In this document: positions 1 to 13,004 of the stretch, in pieces
Layout: each line of letters begins with the position of its first letter
Position numbering within the stretch: position 1 is the first letter of the stretch
Source: Streptomyces sp. B21-083
Lineage (GTDB): Bacteria > Actinomycetota > Actinomycetes > Streptomycetales > Streptomycetaceae
Assembly: GCF_036898825.1 (NCBI RefSeq)
Contig: NZ_JARUND010000002.1
Location: 1,302,001 to 1,366,000 of the forward strand
DNA: 64,000 nt
Direction: 5' to 3'
Made by a program: the position numbers and the translations under genes
Notes under the pieces: model-generated
The model's input: only the letters and a program-made list of their open reading frames with translations
Told to the model about the DNA's origin: nothing
Databases searched by the model: none

Positions 1-1
1 C

Positions 2-2143
2 GAGGGCGTCACCCGCGTCGTCGCCACGGGCTCCGGCTCCTCCGTCAGCGTCAGTGGAGCCGGCATCGTCGTCGCCAGGGCGACCGGTGTGATCCTGCTG
101 ACCAAGCTGGACCGCTACGAGTCCTCCACCGCCTGGGACTCGGAGCCGCTGCACGCCGAGTTGGCCGCACTCGGCACCACCTACACCACGCTGCGCTCCG
201 CGCACACCGCGATCCACGCCGAGCTGTACGACCGCTCCCGCCTCGACCTGAACGTGTCCGACGCCGACCGCAAGCTGTCCGTCGGCGAGCTGACAGCCCG
301 CCAGAACGCCAGTCGGGGCGTCATCGACATCGCCTTGCTGGAGCGGCTCTACGACTCCGGCCGCTATCTCTTCATCAGCTCCAGCGGTGTCGGTCCGCCT
401 CGTCTCACCGGCATCTGGACGGGCTCCTGGAACGGCGCCTGGGCCGACGACTTCACCACCGACGCCAACGTCAACCTCCAGGTCGCGGGCGGCAACATCC
501 TCGACCTCACCGACGTCATGGAGGGGTACTTCAACCTGGTCCTCGACCAGCTCGACGACTGGAGAACCAACGCCACCAACCTGTACGGCGTTCGCGGTTT
601 CCTCGCTCCCTCCCGGACCGACGGCGAGTACGGCCACATGCTCCACTTCGACAACAGCGGCTTCCCGGGCCAGTGCTGGACCGGCGGCGCCGACTGGCTG
701 CTGTATCCGTTGCTGGAGTACTACGAGGTCACCGGCGACAGCGACTTCTACCGCACCAAGCTGGCCCCCGCTCTGATGGAACTCGCCCTGTTCTACGAGG
801 ACTTCCTCACCCGCACCGACGCGAACGGCAAGGCCGTCTTCGTCCCTTCCTTCTCCATGGAGAACTCGCCCGGCAACACCGGCGTGTGCCTGTCGATCAA
901 CGCGACCGGCGACATCATGGCCGGCAAGCACGCCCTGCAGGCCGCCATCGACGCGGCCGACGCTCTGGGCGTCGAGCAGGGCAGCGGGCAGGGCGTGGCT
1001 CGCTGGACTGCTCTGCTCCAGAAGATCCCCGCCTACCGCGTCAACAGCGACAGCGCGCTCGCCGAATGGTCCTGGCCCACGCTGACCGACCGCTACAACC
1101 ACCGGCATGTCCAGCACCTCTACGGTGCCTGGCCGTTGCACGAGATCAATCCCGAGGAGGAACCCACACTCGTCCGCCCCGCGCTCAAGGCCCTCGAAAA
1201 GCGCGGCGACCAGAACATCTCCGCCCACGGCAGCCTGCACCGCGCCCTGGCGGGCGCCCGGCTCAAGGACGGCGGCAAGGTCTACGACAACCTGAAGAAG
1301 ATCATCGGCAACAACATGGTCTTCAAGTCGCTGATGACCTCCCACAACCCGAACCTCGACATCTACAACGCCGACGCCGCCAACGCCTTCCCCGGTGTAC
1401 TGGCCGAGTCCCTGATCTACTCGCGTCCCGGCGTCCTGGAGATCCTGCCCGCCCTGCCCGACCAGCTCGCCAAGGGGTCCATCACCGGCGTCCGGGCGCG
1501 CGGCCGGATCCGCGTCCACACCTTCGACTGGGACCTGTCCGCGCGCGCCGCCACCCTGTCCGTCACCTCCGCGATCGACCAGACCGTCACCCTCATCAGC
1601 CGCCGGGGCATGACATCGGTGACCACCTCGGCGACCGTGGCCTCCTCACCCCTGGGCACCCACGCCCGCAAGGTGTCACTGACAGCCGGACAACGGACCG
1701 ACATCACCGTCTCCCTGCTGACCGGCTGGTTCAAGCTGGTCAACCGGCGAAGCGGCAAGGTCCTCGACATCTCCGGCGCCAGTACCGCCAACGGCGGCAA
1801 GGCCGTCCAGTGGAGCTGGTCCGGCGCCGTCAACCAGCAGTGGCGCTTCCTGCCCAACCCCGACGGCTCCTTCCGTATCACCGCCCGCCACAGCGGCCGC
1901 CTGCTGGACAGCCCCGGCGGATCCGGCCAGGGCGACCAACTCGACCAGTGGCAGGACACCAACAGCGACAACCAATGGTGGAAGCTCGTCGACACGGGCG
2001 ACGGCTACCACCGCCTCGTCAACGTCCGCAACGCCACCTGGTGCGCCGACATGGACAGCGGATCGACGACAGACGGCGCCCGCGTCATCCAGTGGCCCAT
2101 CGACACCGGGACGAGCCAGGAATGGCAGATCACTGGTCTGTGA
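2..2143 (+). CDS. GH95-like alpha-L-fucosidase with C-terminal ricin-type (CBM13) domain, 5' truncated
   Basis: The frame is open to the window edge, so the N-terminus and any signal peptide are missing; about 713 residues remain. The catalytic part shows GH95 hallmarks: a GIWTGSW segment followed by an NVNLQVAGGN stretch where the family has its catalytic Asn pair, SMENSPGN around the probable acid Glu, HRHVQHLYG, and an ADAANAFPG segment aligning with the family's DANFGG. The last ~140 residues, from GWFKLVNRRSG, form a beta-trefoil with three repeats ending in Q-x-W. The family releases terminal L-fucose. Fucose decorates plant arabinogalactan, which fits the sugar enzymes elsewhere in the window, although they are over 30 kb away. 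Several catalytic-loop residues differ from classical GH95, so the substrate could differ; the family call is firmer than the activity. Confidence 0.82.
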   Translation, partial: EGVTRVVATGSGSSVSVSGAGIVVARATGVILLTKLDRYESSTAWDSEPLHAELAALGTTYTTLRSAHTAIHAELYDRSRLDLNVSDADRKLSVGELTARQNASRGVIDIALLERLYDSGRYLFISSSGVGPPRLTGIWTGSWNGAWADDFTTDANVNLQVAGGNILDLTDVMEGYFNLVLDQLDDWRTNATNLYGVRGFLAPSRTDGEYGHMLHFDNSGFPGQCWTGGADWLLYPLLEYYEVTGDSDFYRTKLAPALMELALFYEDFLTRTDANGKAVFVPSFSMENSPGNTGVCLSINATGDIMAGKHALQAAIDAADALGVEQGSGQGVARWTALLQKIPAYRVNSDSALAEWSWPTLTDRYNHRHVQHLYGAWPLHEINPEEEPTLVRPALKALEKRGDQNISAHGSLHRALAGARLKDGGKVYDNLKKIIGNNMVFKSLMTSHNPNLDIYNADAANAFPGVLAESLIYSRPGVLEILPALPDQLAKGSITGVRARGRIRVHTFDWDLSARAATLSVTSAIDQTVTLISRRGMTSVTTSATVASSPLGTHARKVSLTAGQRTDITVSLLTGWFKLVNRRSGKVLDISGASTANGGKAVQWSWSGAVNQQWRFLPNPDGSFRITARHSGRLLDSPGGSGQGDQLDQWQDTNSDNQWWKLVDTGDGYHRLVNVRNATWCADMDSGSTTDGARVIQWPIDTGTSQEWQITGL

Positions 2144-2364
2144 TGACTCCCGGATGAGCGGCATTCATTTCTCCAGGCCCTCGCACCGCCTTCACCGTGA
2201 ACCTGCACGGCGGCACCTCCCCCTCACCGGGAAGAGCGCGTTCGGTGTCGGCGGCTCCGGGGCGAACGCTCCGTCATCGAGGTACCCGCCTTCAGCGCGA
2301 CGGCCGCGATATCACGCGGAAAACACGCGGAAAACTCCCGGATTCCGCCCCTGGGAGATCGCTG

Positions 2365-2916
2365 TCACTGTCGCCCCGGGTGGGTCTGGCGGAACGTACC
2401 CGGGGTCTCCCCGGTGCAGCGGGTGAAGAACTTGCCGAAGTTGGTAGGTTCCGGAAACCCGAGGCGTCGGGCGATGGTCGCCACCGGTTCGTCCGTATGG
2501 GCGAGAAGCCGCTGGGCCTCCAGAGCGACACGGGCGTCGATGACGTGCTTGACCGGCTGCCCGGTGGCGGCCGTGCAGGCGCGGGTGAGGGTCTTGACGG
2601 TGTAGCCGAGGCGGTGGGCGTAGTCGGCGGCGCGGCGGGTGGCGACAGCGGTGCGCGTCCCGTCGTCCTCCCATGCCCCCGCATTGACACTCTCCAGCAG
2701 GGAGAGCGTCAGGGCTTCCAGGGCGGCGCTGAGCACCGGCGCGGGCAGCTGGTCGTGAAGCACCCCTTCGCGCTGTCCGCGCTCCAGGATCGCGGTGGCC
2801 TCGGTGCGGGCCGGGGCGAGGATCTCGGACACCCGCTCCGCACCCAGATCCTGGCGGGCGAGCGCGAGGAGCAGCCGATAGCGGTCTCCGACGGCCCAGA
2901 TCGACAGGACCCTCAT
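2365..2916 (-). CDS. Apparent TetR C-terminal / AraC DNA-binding chimeric regulator (possibly a decayed fusion)
   Basis: The first ~90 residues, from ATG at 2916 (GDRYRLLLALARQDLG, then APARTEATAILERGQREGV), look like the ligand-binding C-terminal half of a TetR repressor. From about position 2640 downward the protein becomes an AraC-type double helix-turn-helix (YAHRLGYTVKTLTRA, then VATIARRLGFPEPTNFGKFF). No TetR HTH is visible upstream, and the open frame reaching 3129 before the ATG has no recognisable domain. Either a deletion fused two neighbouring regulator genes or this is a compact regulator of unfamiliar architecture. The ribosome site is weak, so start and expression are uncertain. 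The AraC half could still bind DNA. The target is unknown. Confidence 0.62.
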   Translation of the reverse strand: MRVLSIWAVGDRYRLLLALARQDLGAERVSEILAPARTEATAILERGQREGVLHDQLPAPVLSAALEALTLSLLESVNAGAWEDDGTRTAVATRRAADYAHRLGYTVKTLTRACTAATGQPVKHVIDARVALEAQRLLAHTDEPVATIARRLGFPEPTNFGKFFTRCTGETPGTFRQTHPGRQ

Positions 2917-3162
2917 CACTCGTGCCGAGCACCGCAGGCGCTGGACTCCGCCGTGAGTGCCATCGGCGCGGGTGGGCGGGTGGTATGCCGTACCACCCGC
3001 CCACCGAAGCTCAGCGGCCTCGAACGTGAGGTCCTGGTGGCCATCCGCCGGGGCTGGACGAATACGGAGGCAGTGATCACGGCGTACGACGCCGGGCTGG
3101 TCAGAGCCAGGTCCTGGCCCGTCCACCACCGGGGCGACGACCTCGACGCGGGGCTCGGCGCC

Positions 3163-3402
3163 TCAGGGTGACGGTGCCGCCTCGGGAGTGCGGGCGGCGG
3201 CGAGTACCTCAGGCAGGGGCAGCGCCAGGGCGGCGGCCAGTTCGGCCAGCTCCGCTCGCGTGGGATGGACCGGACCGCTTGCCCCGTCCTGGGCGAAGAC
3301 CCGGATACGGGGGGTACGGATACCTGTCCGGGTGGCGAGGGCCTGCGCGTTCAGGTGACGACGCCGCATGCCCTGCTGCAGCAACTCCGAAAGATCAGCC
3401 AT
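3163..3402 (-). CDS. Small Xre-like helix-turn-helix protein
   Basis: This 79-residue protein starts with MADLSELLQQGMRRR and continues with a segment resembling an Xre/Cro HTH (LNAQALATRTGIRTP), then an Ala/Leu-rich helix ending in EVLAAARTPEAAP. The open frame continues 54 codons upstream, but that extension would run through the divergent promoter region of the neighbouring Mrr-type gene, so the internal ATG at 3402 was chosen. The upstream purine stretch (GCAGAAGAAG) is a modest ribosome site. It may autoregulate or control the divergent nuclease gene, which begins 137 bp away; this is inferred only from position. Confidence 0.6.
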   Translation of the reverse strand: MADLSELLQQGMRRRHLNAQALATRTGIRTPRIRVFAQDGASGPVHPTRAELAELAAALALPLPEVLAAARTPEAAPSP

Positions 3403-3539
3403 CCGCTTCTTCTGCCCCGCCCTGACCTTTTCATCCGGTACACCCGGCTGAACGATGACGATCACGAAGCCGATGAAGAACTCGATCTTGGGCAGATGCG
3501 GGAAGTGATCTTCCTCCTCGTTTCCAGGAAAGGGCATAC

Positions 3540-4310
3540 GTGACCGCGACCACGCGTCGTACACCGCCTGCGAACCCCCGGCACGGGTTCGACCTCCGCT
3601 CGACCGCCCTGTTCTTCGTCTTCCTCGCCATGATCATGACCGTCCTGGGTTTCGCGGCCCGCATGCTGGCCGGCGCCGTCGACCGGCGACCCGCCTGGGT
3701 GTTCGTCCTGGTCGTCGTGGGTGTGGCGGGCTTCGTGGGCATGCGCCGCCGGTTGCACGTGGCGAGAGCGGCGCGCCAGGCGGCGGCCGCGCTCGACGAG
3801 GCGGCGCGGGAGGCCGCCGACGAACTGGGGTCTCTGACGATTCCCCGTCAGCGCCCGGCCACCGAAGTCACCGTCGACCACGACGCACTGACGCCGGAGG
3901 AGTTCGAGGAGGCCGTCGCCGCCCTCTGTGAACGCGACGGCTGCTCCGCCGTCGAGGTGGTGGGCGGGGCCGGGGACCTCGCCGCCGATGTCGTGGCCGT
4001 GACCCCTGACGGGCGCCGCGTGGTCATCCAGTGCAAGCGCTACGGCGACTCGCACCGGGTCGGCTCCCAGGATCTTCAGCGCTTCGGCGGCACGTGCTTC
4101 ACCGTCCACGAGGCCGACGTCGCCGCGCTGGTCACCACGAGCGACTTCACCGATCCGGCGATGGAGTACGCCGACCGATGCGGGATCGTGTGCGTGGACC
4201 GGGAGACCCTCCAGGCCTGGACGGACGGCACCGGTCCCCAGCCCTGGGAGATCGCCCAGGGCGCCCAGCTCACTCAGGACGACCTGGCGGCCGGGTCCGG
4301 CTCCGGGTGA
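3540..4310 (+). CDS. Membrane-anchored Mrr-type restriction endonuclease-like protein
   Basis: The 256-residue product begins at GTG. Two hydrophobic segments (about 22-44 and 52-68) form an N-terminal hairpin, followed by an Ala-rich charged helix (70-97) and an Mrr_cat/restriction-endonuclease-like domain (117-235). The catalytic D...Q-x-K pattern is visible as Asp150 (AADVVAV) and Gln164-Cys-Lys166 (VVIQCKRYG), then HRVGSQDLQRF and a late VTTSDFTDPA strand typical of Mrr proteins. Family members cleave DNA, in E. coli modified DNA. Membrane anchoring is seen in many actinobacterial homologues of unknown role. The 3' end lies 3 bp from the convergent ATPase gene. It may act on DNA near the membrane, but the substrate is unknown. 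Confidence 0.85.
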   Translation: MTATTRRTPPANPRHGFDLRSTALFFVFLAMIMTVLGFAARMLAGAVDRRPAWVFVLVVVGVAGFVGMRRRLHVARAARQAAAALDEAAREAADELGSLTIPRQRPATEVTVDHDALTPEEFEEAVAALCERDGCSAVEVVGGAGDLAADVVAVTPDGRRVVIQCKRYGDSHRVGSQDLQRFGGTCFTVHEADVAALVTTSDFTDPAMEYADRCGIVCVDRETLQAWTDGTGPQPWEIAQGAQLTQDDLAAGSGSG

Positions 4311-4313
4311 CGC

Positions 4314-4751
4314 TCAGTCTTCGCCCGGCCGGTCCGCGCCGGCCGGGCGGAAGCACGCCGACACCGTCTTGCCGTGCCGCTGACACTTCATCTGCAACTC
4401 GTCGGCGAGCATCCGTACGATCCCCACTCCGCGGCCGGAGGTCTCGCCCGGCTGCGGGTCACGCTGGCTCGGCAGTGTCGGGTCCTCGTCATGGACGTTC
4501 ACATGGAGGCAGTCGCCGTCCCAGGTGAGGATCAGACGTGCGTCGCTGCACGCGTGGACATGTGCGTTGGTGAGGAGTTCGGACACCGTCAGGACGACGG
4601 CGTCCACCGTCTCGGGCTCGTCAGCGGTCCAGGGGAGCGACTCCAACTGCCTTCGCGCCCAGTGCCGACCGGCGCGTACGCCCCCTGAGGCGGGAAACGA
4701 ATGCGCCCAGCCCATCGCCTTGATCACCACCGGCTTTCCCCTTCCTGTCAT
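4314..4751 (-). CDS. RsbW/SpoIIAB-like histidine-kinase-type ATP-binding regulator
   Basis: The 145-residue protein is a single HATPase_c domain: the N box VLTVSELLTNAHVHA, the G1-like DEDPTLPS, and GRGVGIVRMLAD as the G2-type ATP-lid motif. Streptomyces have dozens of these single-domain kinases; some phosphorylate anti-sigma-factor antagonists in partner-switching circuits. Two starts are possible: ATG at 4751, used here, and ATG at 4715, preceded by an AAGG purine run. No antagonist (STAS) gene is adjacent, but a SpoIIE-type phosphatase gene lies within 1 kb on the same strand, and such phosphatases reverse this kind of phosphorylation. Partner and sigma factor are unknown. Confidence 0.8.
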   Translation of the reverse strand: MTGRGKPVVIKAMGWAHSFPASGGVRAGRHWARRQLESLPWTADEPETVDAVVLTVSELLTNAHVHACSDARLILTWDGDCLHVNVHDEDPTLPSQRDPQPGETSGRGVGIVRMLADELQMKCQRHGKTVSACFRPAGADRPGED

Positions 4752-4973
4752 CCGCACCCAACTCGTACATATCGCGTGCCCGCCAGCCGCGATCCCAGAC
4801 GTCCGGCGACCGGCGCCTTGCCGTGCGGGTGCCATGCGGATGCCGTGCGAGGGCCGTGCGAGCCGGGCTGAACGCAGCCCGCCGGATGCCCCGAGCAGCG
4901 AATAAGAAACAGATAAATTCCGGTGTGTGCGCAGATCATGACGGGGCACACGGCGGAACGGAGGTTGATAACA

Positions 4974-5144
4974 ATGGTTCCCCTGATACTCGTTCTGCTT
5001 CTCGCCCTGATCCTCTTCGGCGCCGGGTTCGCCCTGAAGGCCCTGTGGTGGATCGCCGTGATCGTGCTGGTGATCTGGCTGGTCGGTTTTCTCGCTCGCT
5101 CCACCGGAGCGGGCGGAAAGCGAGGCCGCTGGTATCGCTGGTAG
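4974..5144 (+). CDS. Small hydrophobic membrane protein
   Basis: The 56-residue protein is almost wholly membrane-embedded: two hydrophobic stretches (about 2-22 and 24-41) end in a basic tail (GGKRGRWYRW). ATG at 4974 follows a clear GGAGG at 4961-4965; an in-frame ATG at 4938 lacks this. Short proteins of this kind ending in RGRWYRW are common in Streptomyces and have no known function. It is monocistronic, with a strong hairpin terminator starting 26 bp after the stop. Confidence 0.78.
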   Translation: MVPLILVLLLALILFGAGFALKALWWIAVIVLVIWLVGFLARSTGAGGKRGRWYRW

Positions 5145-5169
5145 ATCGCGGCCATAGAGGCTCAAGGAG

Positions 5170-5206
5170 GGGTGGGGGCACACCGAAAGCCGGTGTGCCC
5201 CCACCC
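5170..5206. terminator. Strong bidirectional hairpin terminator
   Basis: A perfect 16-bp inverted repeat (5170-5185 and 5191-5206) with a 5-nt loop AAAGC separates the convergent small membrane-protein gene and the SpoIIE phosphatase gene. It reads CTTCTTCGC on the plus-strand side rather than a classic T-run, as is usual in Streptomyces. Confidence 0.85.
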
Positions 5207-5220
5207 TTCTTCGCTTGCGC

Positions 5221-7620
5221 CTAGGCCACCCGGACGCCCACGAGGCAGGTGTCGTCGTCCGTGTCGGACTTGCTGTAGGTGAGCAGGCGGTCCAACTGCT
5301 GGTCCAGCGTGGGCGGTACCGTGCGCGCGGCCAGCAGCAACTGGGCCAGCGATTCCTCCACGGACCGGTCACGGCGTTCGATCAGTCCGTCCGTGTACAT
5401 CAGCAACGTGTCGTCGACGGCCAGTTGGACCTCGTGTTCCTCGTACGTCGCGTCGGGCGCGGCGCCGAGCAGCAGGCCCGTGATCAGGGGCAGCGGCGTC
5501 GCTTCGTTGCCGCGTACCAGGACGGGCGGGAGATGGCCGGCCCTGGCCCAGCGCAGGGTGCGGCGGTCGGGGTCGTACAGGCCGCAGACCGCCGTGGCGG
5601 TGACGACTCCCGTCAGATGGTGGGCGACCATGTTGAGCCAGGACAGCAACTGGCCCGGTCCGGCGCCTGTCACGGCGAGACCGCGCAGCGCGTTGCGCAG
5701 GACGACCATGCTGGTGGCCGCCTCGATACCGTGTCCGGCGACATCCCCGACACACAGCAGCACCAGCCCGGACGGCAGCACCACCGCGTCGTACCAGTCG
5801 CCGCCGACCAGGTGCTGGGTCTCGGCGGGCCGGTAGCGGACGGCCACGCGCAGCCCGGGGGCCTCCAGCGGGGCCTGCGCCGGGGGCATGATCGCGTGCT
5901 GGAGCTGGAGGGTGAGCCGGTTGCGTTCGCTCGACTGCTGCTCGGAGTGGGCGAGTTGGTCGCGGGTGGCGGCGAGGGCGACCTCCGTCCAGTGGTGCGC
6001 GGAGATGTCCTGGTAGGCGCCCCGGACGACGAACAGCCGGCCGTCGGAGTCGAGGACCGGCTCGGCCACCACACGGATGTGCCGGGTCACGCCGTCGGGC
6101 CGCTGGAGCCGGAAGGCCGCGGACGCGGCGCGGCGGTGGTGCAGCAGGGTGCGCAGGAACCTGCCGACGACGACGGCGTCGTCGGGGTGTGCGTGGGCGG
6201 GCAGATCCTCCAGCGGGACCGGACCGCTGACGGACGGTTTGCCGTAGAGGCTGAAGAGCTGGCCGTTCCAGGTGATCTCGCCGGTGAGGAGGTTCTCCTC
6301 GAAACCGCCGATGCGGCCGAGTCGCTGGGCGTGTTGCAGCAGGCTCGCCAGCCGTGCCGTCTCGTCCTCCATACGCCAGACGAGGAGGACGCTGCCGCCG
6401 TGCCGGCTGACGCTGATGTCGGCGACCGAGGCCAGCGGGACGTCGTCCACCAGGGCCGTGAGCCGCATCCGGCGGGCTCGGAACGGCTCACCCGTGGCAT
6501 AGACCCGTTCGATCTGGTCGAACAGCTCGCTCTCGCCGGCGGCCATCGGATACGTCTCCAGGAGCAGGGCTCCGGTGACGGCGCCTCGTGGCCGGCCGGC
6601 CGGGTCGAGGAAGGGGATGTTGACGTGGTGGATGCGGAAGTCGACCAGTTCCCCGGTGGCGTCCAGGTGCGGAACCAGCACCAGCGCCGGGTCGTGGAGA
6701 CCGTCGGCCAGGTCCATCAGTTCGGCGGCGTCCGGCAGGGCCCCGGGCCGCGCGTCGGCGTCGGGGCGACGCGGAGCGCAGGTCTCCAGCGTGTGCGCGC
6801 ACAGTTCGGCGAGGGCCTCGACCTGGCGGACGATCTGCGGGGGCTGGGCTCCCAGCGGCGTGGGCCAGACGATTTCCAGCACTCCGTGGATCCGCCCGCC
6901 GGTGCCCGCGGGCAGGGCGACCCGGCCGCCGTCGGCGTGGTGGCTCCGGCCGATGGAGGGCAGCCCGGTCTCCGCCAGACTGGTGATCCACTGACCTGTT
7001 CGCTCGCCGAGCCCACGACGGGCCACCGTGACCACGCCCGGCGGCACGTACCGCCAGCGTGCCGCCTCCGCGGCCGGGAACCCGGCACTGCCCGCCAGGG
7101 TGAGGGAACCGTCGGCGCCCAGCGCCCAGATGGCCACGGCTTCCGCGCCGAGCGGCGTCAGAGCGTGTTCCAGCAGGGAGTCGGCCACGGCCTGGGTGTC
7201 GTGGGCGGCAAGCGCTCCGCTCTCGGCGGTCCGCAGCCGTACGGCGAAGGAGCCGTTCCCCGGCGGGTCGGTGGTATCGCTCTGGTCCGCCGTGGTCGCG
7301 AGGAGAGCGGTCGTCACGTCGGAGAGCCGGTCGCGCGCGGCCTGGTTGATGACTTCGACGGCGAATTCGAGGGGTGTCACGCCCGCCTGCTCGGTCAGCT
7401 CGGCGAGTTGCCGTGCCGCCTGCGACGGCCCGCATCCGAGCCGCTCCACGAGGATGCCCTTGGCCAGCTCGATCAGGGCACGACCGTCCGCTTCCGCGTG
7501 GGCCGTCTGCACCTCGCGGCGCAGGCGCTCCACGGTCGCCGCGAGTCTGCCGACGGGCGTGGGCTGCCCCGCGTGGTCGTCCTCTTTCGATCCGGCGTCC
7601 TGCGGCTGGGGGTTGCTCAC
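5221..7620 (-). CDS. ANTAR-GAF-PAS-SpoIIE family protein phosphatase
   Basis: The 799-residue protein opens with a short linker, then an ANTAR-type three-helix domain (about 33-92; ALIELAKGILVERLGC followed by AARQLAELTEQAG). Next come a GAF-like sensor (about 110-290), a PAS region (about 300-560; FSLYGKPS, HPDDAVVVGRFL) and a C-terminal SpoIIE/PP2C phosphatase (about 590-799). Metal-binding acidic motifs are seen in GGDWYDAV, VGDVAGHGIEAA, LLMYTDGLIE and DDDTCLV. It should dephosphorylate a Ser/Thr-phosphorylated STAS antagonist in a stress sigma-factor switch. ANTAR domains normally bind RNA hairpins in antiterminators, so its N-terminal place here is noteworthy. It lies 76 bp after the hybrid kinase gene and is probably co-transcribed with it. 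Confidence 0.9.
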   Translation of the reverse strand: MSNPQPQDAGSKEDDHAGQPTPVGRLAATVERLRREVQTAHAEADGRALIELAKGILVERLGCGPSQAARQLAELTEQAGVTPLEFAVEVINQAARDRLSDVTTALLATTADQSDTTDPPGNGSFAVRLRTAESGALAAHDTQAVADSLLEHALTPLGAEAVAIWALGADGSLTLAGSAGFPAAEAARWRYVPPGVVTVARRGLGERTGQWITSLAETGLPSIGRSHHADGGRVALPAGTGGRIHGVLEIVWPTPLGAQPPQIVRQVEALAELCAHTLETCAPRRPDADARPGALPDAAELMDLADGLHDPALVLVPHLDATGELVDFRIHHVNIPFLDPAGRPRGAVTGALLLETYPMAAGESELFDQIERVYATGEPFRARRMRLTALVDDVPLASVADISVSRHGGSVLLVWRMEDETARLASLLQHAQRLGRIGGFEENLLTGEITWNGQLFSLYGKPSVSGPVPLEDLPAHAHPDDAVVVGRFLRTLLHHRRAASAAFRLQRPDGVTRHIRVVAEPVLDSDGRLFVVRGAYQDISAHHWTEVALAATRDQLAHSEQQSSERNRLTLQLQHAIMPPAQAPLEAPGLRVAVRYRPAETQHLVGGDWYDAVVLPSGLVLLCVGDVAGHGIEAATSMVVLRNALRGLAVTGAGPGQLLSWLNMVAHHLTGVVTATAVCGLYDPDRRTLRWARAGHLPPVLVRGNEATPLPLITGLLLGAAPDATYEEHEVQLAVDDTLLMYTDGLIERRDRSVEESLAQLLLAARTVPPTLDQQLDRLLTYSKSDTDDDTCLVGVRVA

Positions 7621-7696
7621 GGTTGGACTGTCCCTCGGTTCGGGTGTCCGGGGACACCACGCGGTCGGCCGGCACGCGGGGCGGTGCGGTTCCCCG

Positions 7697-11968
<4,272 letters not shown>

Positions 11969-12246
11969 GCGCACCCTCGTTCCGCTCCCCAAGAGCCCTC
12001 ACGGCGAGGACTCGGAACCCGCGCCGGGCCTGTGGAAGGCCCGCTCACCGACCGCGTTTCCGCAGTTCGCCGACCGGCCGGATGAGAAAATCCGGTGAAG
12101 ATTAACTCAGCTACCGGCACACAACCAAAGCCTGGCCCGGAGATATCGGTCGACCGAAAAAGACCCGCGACAGGCGGAATACATGAGCGAACACTGGGCA
12201 CTCGCACCTGTTCGGCTCCGCCGTTCGGAGCGCCCTCGGCACCCTG

Positions 12247-12942
12247 TCATCCCTCGAAGCGGTAGCCCGTGCCCGGCTCGGTGATCAGGTGGCGAGGATG
12301 GGAGGGGTCCGTCTCCAGTTCGCGGCGCAGTCGGGCCATGTGGACGCGCAGGTGGTAGGTCCTGTTGCCCTGCGAGCCGCCCCACACCTCCTGGAGGAGG
12401 TGCTTCCGCGTGACCGGTCGGCCGGGGCTGGTCACCAGGATCTCCAGCAGGTGCCACTCGGTCGGGGTCAGTCGCACATCCCGCCCGGCCCTGACGACCC
12501 TCTTGGCGAGCAGGTCGATCCTGAGGTCGGCCGTCTCGACGAGTGCCGCGCCGGGGGAGAGCGGCGCGTTCTCGGTACGGCGGACGGCGGCCCGCAGCCC
12601 TGCCAGGAGTTCTTCCATGCGGAACGGCTTGGTGAGGTGGTCGTCCGCGCCCGCGTCGAGCGCGGCCACCTTCTCGCCGGATCCCTGCCGGGCGGACATC
12701 ACCAGGATCGACATCCGGCTCCCGCCCCGGCCACGGCTCCGAAGGCTCCTGATGATGTCGACGCCGTCCGTGTCGGGCAGACCGAGGTCGAGCAGGACCA
12801 CGTCGGGCTGCCTGGCGGCGACGAGCCGGAGGGCCGCCGCGCCGTCGGGGGCGGCCTCCACACCGTAGTGACGTACCCGCAGGTTGATGACGAGGGCCCG
12901 TAAGAGCTGCGGGTCGTCCTCCACCACGAGCACCCTGGTCAT
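12247..12942 (-). CDS. kdpE: KdpE, OmpR-family response regulator of potassium transport
   Basis: The 231-residue protein has an N-terminal receiver (acidic pair in VEDD at the start, phospho-acceptor Asp52 in VVLLDLGLPDTDG, Lys in LTKPF) and a C-terminal winged helix (LTPTEWHLLEILV, then TYHLRVHMARLRRELE and a terminal EPGTGYRFEG). KdpE activates kdpFABC when phosphorylated by the sensor KdpD under potassium limitation or osmotic stress. Here it follows kdpC by 62 bp on the same strand, and no kdpD lies between or after them. The next gene downstream, after 278 bp, is the multi-HAMP hybrid kinase, so the phosphodonor is unclear. Confidence 0.93.
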   Translation of the reverse strand: MTRVLVVEDDPQLLRALVINLRVRHYGVEAAPDGAAALRLVAARQPDVVLLDLGLPDTDGVDIIRSLRSRGRGGSRMSILVMSARQGSGEKVAALDAGADDHLTKPFRMEELLAGLRAAVRRTENAPLSPGAALVETADLRIDLLAKRVVRAGRDVRLTPTEWHLLEILVTSPGRPVTRKHLLQEVWGGSQGNRTYHLRVHMARLRRELETDPSHPRHLITEPGTGYRFEG

Positions 12943-13004
12943 GGGGTGTGCCTCTCCTCCGGGGCCGCCGGCTCACGTGCTCGTGTGGGGGTCGGGCAAG
13001 GACG

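Noticed and set aside
2197..3171. A 324-codon plus-strand frame opposite the chimeric regulator
   Set aside because: Composition is shadow-like over most of its length. A short terminal stretch (GLEREVLVAIRRGWTNTEAV) looked protein-like but matched nothing I know.
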